Source: Fimbriimonas sp.
GTDB taxonomy: Bacteria > Armatimonadota > Fimbriimonadia > Fimbriimonadales > Fimbriimonadaceae
Direction: 5' to 3'
DNA: 34,992 nucleotides
Assembly (NCBI GenBank): GCA_030447945.1
Contig: JAUJNV010000011.1
Location: 1 to 34,992 of the forward strand
The translations under genes and the position numbers were made by a program. Under the pieces are notes generated by a model. It made no database searches. It was not told the origin of the DNA and saw nothing but the letters and a program-made list of their open reading frames with translations. Positions within the stretch are counted from its first letter, which is position 1. Each line of letters opens with the position of its first letter. This document shows positions 31,264 to 34,992 of the stretch, one piece after another.

Positions 31264-32149
31264 ATGGTCCCCCCGTGGGTGAACCGGAAGGAGTTTCCGT
31301 TTACCGTCCACACCCACGACACGCCGGAGGGGCGGATGAGCTACGTAGATACGGGACGGGGGCGGCCGCTGGTGTTCGTCCACGGCAACGCCACTTTGGT
31401 CGTACCTCTACCGCCACCTCATCCGCGATCTCTCGGAGGACCACCGTTGCGTCGCGGTGGATCACCTCGGCTTCGGCCTCTCGGAGAAGCCACCGAAGGC
31501 CGACTACGGTCCCCAGGGCCACGTCAGGCGGCTAGGCGGGCTGCTCGACCGCCTGGGGTTGGAGGACGTGACGCTCGTGGTCCACGACTACGGCGGCCCC
31601 ATCGGCCTCGCCTGGGCGATGGACAACCTCCCCCGCGTCCGGAACCTCGTGGTCTTCAACACCTGGATGTGGTCGCTGGCCGACAACGCCGTCGCGCGCC
31701 GCCTCGCCAAGATCTACAGCAGCCCCTGGAACCGCTGGTACTACGCGCGTCTTCCCGCGGGACCCAAGTTCTTCCTCCCCACCCTGATCGCCGACGCCCA
31801 CACGATGTCCCGCCGCGCGCTGGCGCAGTACCTCCTCCCCTTCGAGCAGGTAGGCGAGCGCCGGGCGCCTTACGACCTCGCCGCCGCCCTCTTTCCGCGA
31901 GCTCCTGGTTCGACGCCCTCTGGTCCCGCCGGGGCTCCTGGCCGACAAGCCCGCCCTCCTCATCTGGGGCGAGCGGGACTCCTGGCCCGCGCCGATGACC
32001 TCGACCGCTGGAAGGAAGCCCTCCCCAAGCACCGCGTCCTGCGCATCGAGGGCGCCCGCAACTTCGTCCCCGAAGACGCCTCCCTCCTCAGCACCGGCGC
32101 CATCCGCGCCTTCCTCGACGGCCGCTCCGATCCTCCTCCTCGAGAGTGA
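31264..32149 (+). CDS. Alpha/beta hydrolase, haloalkane-dehalogenase-like (frameshifted, catalytic His replaced)
   Basis: From ATG 31264 the protein reads KEFPFTVHTHDTPEGRMSYV, GRGRPLVFVHGN, then after a frame change near 31395 SYLYRHLIRDLS, HRCVAVDHLGFGLSEKP and the nucleophile elbow VVHDYGGPIGLAWAM. Asp as nucleophile, as in HDYGG, is the haloalkane dehalogenase pattern, although the usual following Trp is Tyr. PALLIWGERDSWPAP holds the acid Asp. The third residue of the triad, normally His in 'ARHFVPED', is Asn here (ARNFVPEDASLL). It may be inactive, or this may be one base error. Frame changes near 31395, 31890 and 31990. About 295 residues. It is not linked to any halide or aromatic pathway gene. 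Confidence 0.75.
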
Positions 32150-32159
32150 CCCCGCTATC

Positions 32160-33157
32160 ATGAAGGCGATGGAGAGGCGCATTGCCACCTGGAAGCTCGA
32201 TCCCCACATGGACTACCGTCCTTACGCGGAGTTTCTGCGCCGGCTCCGACAGTTGCCTAGGCACGTGTGGCTCCCTTTGATGCTGCTACTGGGCGGCGCC
32301 GCGGGTGGCTTAGTGATCGGCCTTGACAGAGCCTGGCTAGGAGTCCCGGTCTATTCACTTGCCGTCTCCCTCCCGCTTCTCTTCGGATTCGCATACGCGG
32401 AACGCGCTCGCCCGGAGGTCGTGGCGCTCATGGCCGATCCCTGCCCCCTCGAGCAATTTCCGGTGAACGTATCATTCGTGCGCGGGGGATACCGCTACGG
32501 TGAAGATCGGGGGTGGTGACGTTCGTCGACGGCTGGCTGCACTTCGAAGGCCTCGGGACCTCTTTCTCCCTCTTTCAGGGGGAGGCTTTGGGCTGGTGCG
32601 ACACAGGTACGAACTTGCACATTCGGGAGGCGGCTCTCCCGATGTCGCTCGCGGGCCACCGTTATCGCGTTCTGCTCGGTCCCGAAGATCGGGAGACGCT
32701 CATCCTCTTCCGACCTTTTGACACTGTGATTCGAGAAGGCAATGTGAAGAAGGGCCTCCGAGGCACCTTCTGCCGGGCGTTCAAAGCTTGGGCCGCCGCA
32801 CACCCCCAGCCCCCACGGGAAGGCACCCTCCTTCCACCCCAAACCCCACACCCCGTTGCGTGCTATTACTCCGCGATGGCGTTCCTGCGGGGAACGTTCT
32901 TAGGGGCGGTGCTGCCCATGGCGATACTCATCTTCGGATCGTACAGTCCGTTCTTTTTCCTCCTCGCCGCGTTGTACTCACCGTGGACTGCCGCCGCGAT
33001 CTTGCACGGCGGTGTGTTGCTCATCGCCTTGGGAGGCGCCAAGCACATTGACGACGCTATACGCCGCCAGCGTGTGCTGACGAGGATGCGTCGCGAAGAA
33101 GAGGGGCAAGACACGCGGAGAGCACCCGCTCCGGCCACTCCGACGCATCTATACTAA
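32160..33157 (+). CDS. Membrane protein, tandem paralog A (one frameshift)
   Basis: The ATG at 32160 starts MKAMERRIATWKLDPHMDYR. Two helices (VWLPLMLLLGGAAGGLVIGL and VYSLAVSLPLLFGFAYAE) precede a cytoplasmic or periplasmic middle domain with LMADPCPLEQFPVNVSF, GGYRYGEDRG and, after a one-base change in the G run at about 32508-32512, VVTFVDGWLHFEGLGTSFSL. Two more helices follow near the end. The paralog at 33167-34132 has the same order and the same 'LMADPCPL', 'Y-G-E/D-D' and 'FVDGW-x-H-Y/F-EG' blocks. The family is not recognised; function unknown. The length is about 331 residues. Confidence 0.65.
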
Positions 33158-33166
33158 AGTGCATCT

Positions 33167-34132
33167 ATGGAGCCCCGCGTCGCCCTCTGGAGGTTGGACT
33201 CATGCAAGGGCATGCCTCCGCTCTCGTTGGCTCGGCATCTGTGGAACACAGGGAACTACCTCATATTCTTCCTGGTCTGGCTGCTCATTGCAGATGTAGC
33301 ACGAAGTTGGCTGGGACGGCAGTTCCTACCGTTTTTCATCATGGGTGGCTTCGTGGGCTTCAGCATCTACTGGATGGCCGTGACGAATGCCTGGCGGCGC
33401 AAGCGTCTCGTTCGGCGCTTATCCCCCTTGATGGCCGACCCGTGCCCCCTCGGCCAACACGCGGTGGAGATACTTCTCTTAGAGGAGGGGCATCGGTACG
33501 GCGATGACCAGGGCGTGGTCTCTTTCGTGGATGGCTGGATGCACTACGAGGGCAAAGCCTGTTCCTTCGCTCTCTCCCCCCGTAACGTGGTGTCGATCGC
33601 CGATGAGCGTCACGCGGCTCCCAAAGGGATGCGGGCACCGTGGACGCACCCTTTGCGGTTGCTGATTCGGGCGGGTGACGGGAGGCGGGTGCTCCTCGCG
33701 ATGACGAGTTGCTACGCAGAGCACTGGTTCACCCAGAAGAAGAACGGTCCCGAAGAGCGGGCGTTCCGCGAGGAGTTGGAAGCGTGGAGAACCGGCCCTC
33801 AGCCCGCCGAGGGCACCGTTTTGCCGCCCTTGGAGCCCCAGGCGGCCCTCACTCGTTGGGACTCCATGCCCTACCTCACCGGCGGCATCTGCCTTGCCGC
33901 CGTGGCCGCCTTCGGCGTAGGCGCCGCCCTGCTCTCCGGCGGCATGAACCCCGGCGCAGCGTTCCTGCCCCTCCTCCTCGCCGGGGGTTCCTTCTACTGT
34001 TTCCGCATCCTGGTGGAGCGTAACCGGCTATTCGCCAGGATGCGCCGTCTCGCGGAGTCCCGGGATGCTTTCGAACCTGGTCCCGGGGCGGTTCCCGCCC
34101 CGGCCGAGGCCGCGGTTATTCATGGACGATAG
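33167..34132 (+). CDS. Membrane protein, tandem paralog B
   Basis: An intact 321-residue protein, ATG at 33167. Two helices (NYLIFFLVWLLIADVA and FLPFFIMGGFVGFSIYWMAV) precede the middle domain with LMADPCPLGQHAVEILLLEE, GHRYGDDQGVVSFVDGWMHY and EGKACSFALSPR. Two helices near 236-290 (TGGICLAAVAAFGVGAALLS and AAFLPLLLAGGSFYCFRILV) close it. It begins 9 bp after paralog A and overlaps the CPBP gene by 11 bp (ATGGACGATAG), so the three form one operon. The shared domain between the helix pairs looks like a small beta-rich PH-like or sensor domain. Function unknown. Confidence 0.7.
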   Translation: MEPRVALWRLDSCKGMPPLSLARHLWNTGNYLIFFLVWLLIADVARSWLGRQFLPFFIMGGFVGFSIYWMAVTNAWRRKRLVRRLSPLMADPCPLGQHAVEILLLEEGHRYGDDQGVVSFVDGWMHYEGKACSFALSPRNVVSIADERHAAPKGMRAPWTHPLRLLIRAGDGRRVLLAMTSCYAEHWFTQKKNGPEERAFREELEAWRTGPQPAEGTVLPPLEPQAALTRWDSMPYLTGGICLAAVAAFGVGAALLSGGMNPGAAFLPLLLAGGSFYCFRILVERNRLFARMRRLAESRDAFEPGPGAVPAPAEAAVIHGR

Positions 34133-34832
34133 CGTGGACGGCGTCGAAGATTCGAACGCGTCCGGTCGTCGCCGTCACCTTGCCTTCGAGATGGCGGCCA
34201 TCGTGTGCCTGGCGGTGCTCCCGGACGTCGCCTACTCCGCGATGGCCCTTCGGGACGCCGCCGGGTGGTCCACTTATGTGATCGACGAGAGCGCGATGCT
34301 GCTCCGCTCCTTGCAAGTCGCGGTGCCGACGCTCTGGATCATGGCGCGCTCCGGGGAGGACTGGGCGACGTTCGGGCTCCGCAAGCCTCGCTTCCTCCCG
34401 GATCTGGGCCTGGGCATTCTGCTGTGGGGGCTCGCGCTCGTCGCGATGCGGTCGATGTGGCTCCTGGTCCCGGCCTTAGCCGAGGATTGGGGACCCGGAG
34501 GGCAGAAGGGGGTCCTGAACGGCCCCTTGAGCGCGCCACGATGGGCGCTCGTCGCGCTTATGGAGGTGGCGAACTCGTTTTCGGAAGAGCTCGTGATGCG
34601 CGGCTACCTTATCCCCCGCTTCGAGGAGATGGCCCGCTCCCGCACCGTGGCCGTCGTCGCCTCGGCCCTCCTCTGGGCCGGATACCACTCCTATCAAGGC
34701 TTCCCGGCGATGCTGGACATTGCTCTCTTCGGACTGATCATGGGCGCCTTCTTCGTGGTCACCCGCCGCCTCTGGCCCCTGGTCGTCGGCCACACGATCT
34801 GGAACTTGGTCGAGCTAGCCTTCAGCGGCTAG
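34122..34832 (+). CDS. CPBP-family intramembrane metalloprotease
   Basis: A 236-residue membrane protein starting at ATG 34122 (MDDSVDGVEDSNASG). The abortive-infection (CAAX protease, CPBP) signature is complete: SFSEELVMRGYLIPRF (Glu-Glu and Arg), WAGYHSYQG (His) and VVGHTIWNL (second His). These enzymes cut within membranes, including CAAX tails in eukaryotes and bacteriocin self-immunity in bacteria. The ATG overlaps the end of paralog B. Its partner substrates are unknown; the two paralogous membrane proteins directly upstream are candidates. TAG 34830-34832 overlaps the coaBC end on the other strand. Confidence 0.9.
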   Translation: MDDSVDGVEDSNASGRRRHLAFEMAAIVCLAVLPDVAYSAMALRDAAGWSTYVIDESAMLLRSLQVAVPTLWIMARSGEDWATFGLRKPRFLPDLGLGILLWGLALVAMRSMWLLVPALAEDWGPGGQKGVLNGPLSAPRWALVALMEVANSFSEELVMRGYLIPRFEEMARSRTVAVVASALLWAGYHSYQGFPAMLDIALFGLIMGAFFVVTRRLWPLVVGHTIWNLVELAFSG

Positions 34833-34992
34833 GGGCCCCGCGACCTGCTCGAAGAGCCAGAGCGCGCAACCGAGCTTGCTGCGCCGCCCGCTGAATTCGG
34901 TGCGGCCGCGGGCGAAGATCAGGGCGAGCTCGTTGTCCTCTGCATCGAAGCCCGCGCCAGGCGCGCTGACGTCGTTCGCGGCGACGGCGAAG
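34815..34992 (-). CDS. coaBC: CoaBC (phosphopantothenoylcysteine synthetase/decarboxylase), C-terminal part
   Basis: The minus strand reads FAVAANDVSAPGAGFDAEDN, ELALIFARGRTEFSGRRSK, LGCALWLFEQVAG and ends LAAEG with TAG at 34815-34817. 'D..VANDVS.PGAGF..DNE..LI' followed by 'SK...A..L' is the CTP-dependent CoaB domain end, with the conserved ANDV and the Lys that grips the intermediate. CoaBC makes 4'-phosphopantetheine for coenzyme A. The 5' part lies beyond the window. The stop overlaps the convergent CPBP gene by 18 bp. Confidence 0.85.
   Translation of the reverse strand, partial: FAVAANDVSAPGAGFDAEDNELALIFARGRTEFSGRRSKLGCALWLFEQVAGPLAAEG

Overview
This is a high-GC bacterial chromosome segment with genes on both strands. 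The gene set (RNase Y, RecX, YmdB, RNase HIII, a SigH-like sigma factor beside cdsA, and many exported proteins of unknown function with DUF5107, PKD or TPR features) fits a deep-branching group such as Armatimonadota (Fimbriimonadia-like). There is no rRNA or marker phylogeny here, so that placement is an inference of moderate-to-low confidence. No tRNA, rRNA or CRISPR array was seen.

Layout. 1-4.6 kb: 3' end of tatD, a small membrane-anchored protein, a DUF5107/TPR protein, RNase HIII and an MFS exporter. 4.6-11.5 kb: a fatty-acid synthesis cluster fabD-fabG ... acpP-fabF. It is split by a minus-strand operon (phosphodiesterase plus four small membrane proteins), a VapBC-like remnant and an LptA-like exported protein. 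11.5-13.1 kb: an IS5-family element and a XerC/D-type recombinase, both frame-broken. 13.2-15 kb: a two-component flavin monooxygenase system (SfnG-like oxygenase plus FMN reductase) for sulfone sulfur use. 15-17.1 kb: a manganese unit on the minus strand with two yybP-ykoY riboswitches, two paralogous zf-TFIIB proteins and a TerC exporter. 17.1-21.1 kb: two frame-broken hypotheticals, an ECF sigma factor, two small proteins and a large exported protein. 21.3-26.4 kb: recX, rny, an exported protein, ymdB and a PKD-domain exported protein. 26.4-31.2 kb: sigH-like, luxR-like and cdsA genes with overlapping start/stop codons, an ABC ATPase, a cystathionine gamma-synthase/lyase, and a four-helix-bundle (S23/IVP) gene inside perfect inverted repeats. 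31.2-35 kb: an alpha/beta hydrolase, two tandem paralogous membrane proteins, a CPBP protease and the 3' end of coaBC.

Two things stand out. First, at least nine loci carry intergenic elements of one architecture: two inverted arms, each built from a degenerate 7-8 nt word repeated in tandem. The word differs between families. The elements sit exactly at gene ends and often supply the stop codon. One of them carries the four-helix-bundle gene between 32-bp perfect inverted repeats and looks like the autonomous version. Second, the riboswitch/zf-TFIIB unit is duplicated around terC.

Caution. Frameshifts hit many genes, including essential ones (fabD, fabG, rny), and they cluster in stretches that alternate with clean stretches. 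This looks like uncorrected sequencing or assembly indels rather than gene decay. For those genes the coordinates given span the reconstructed gene across frames.
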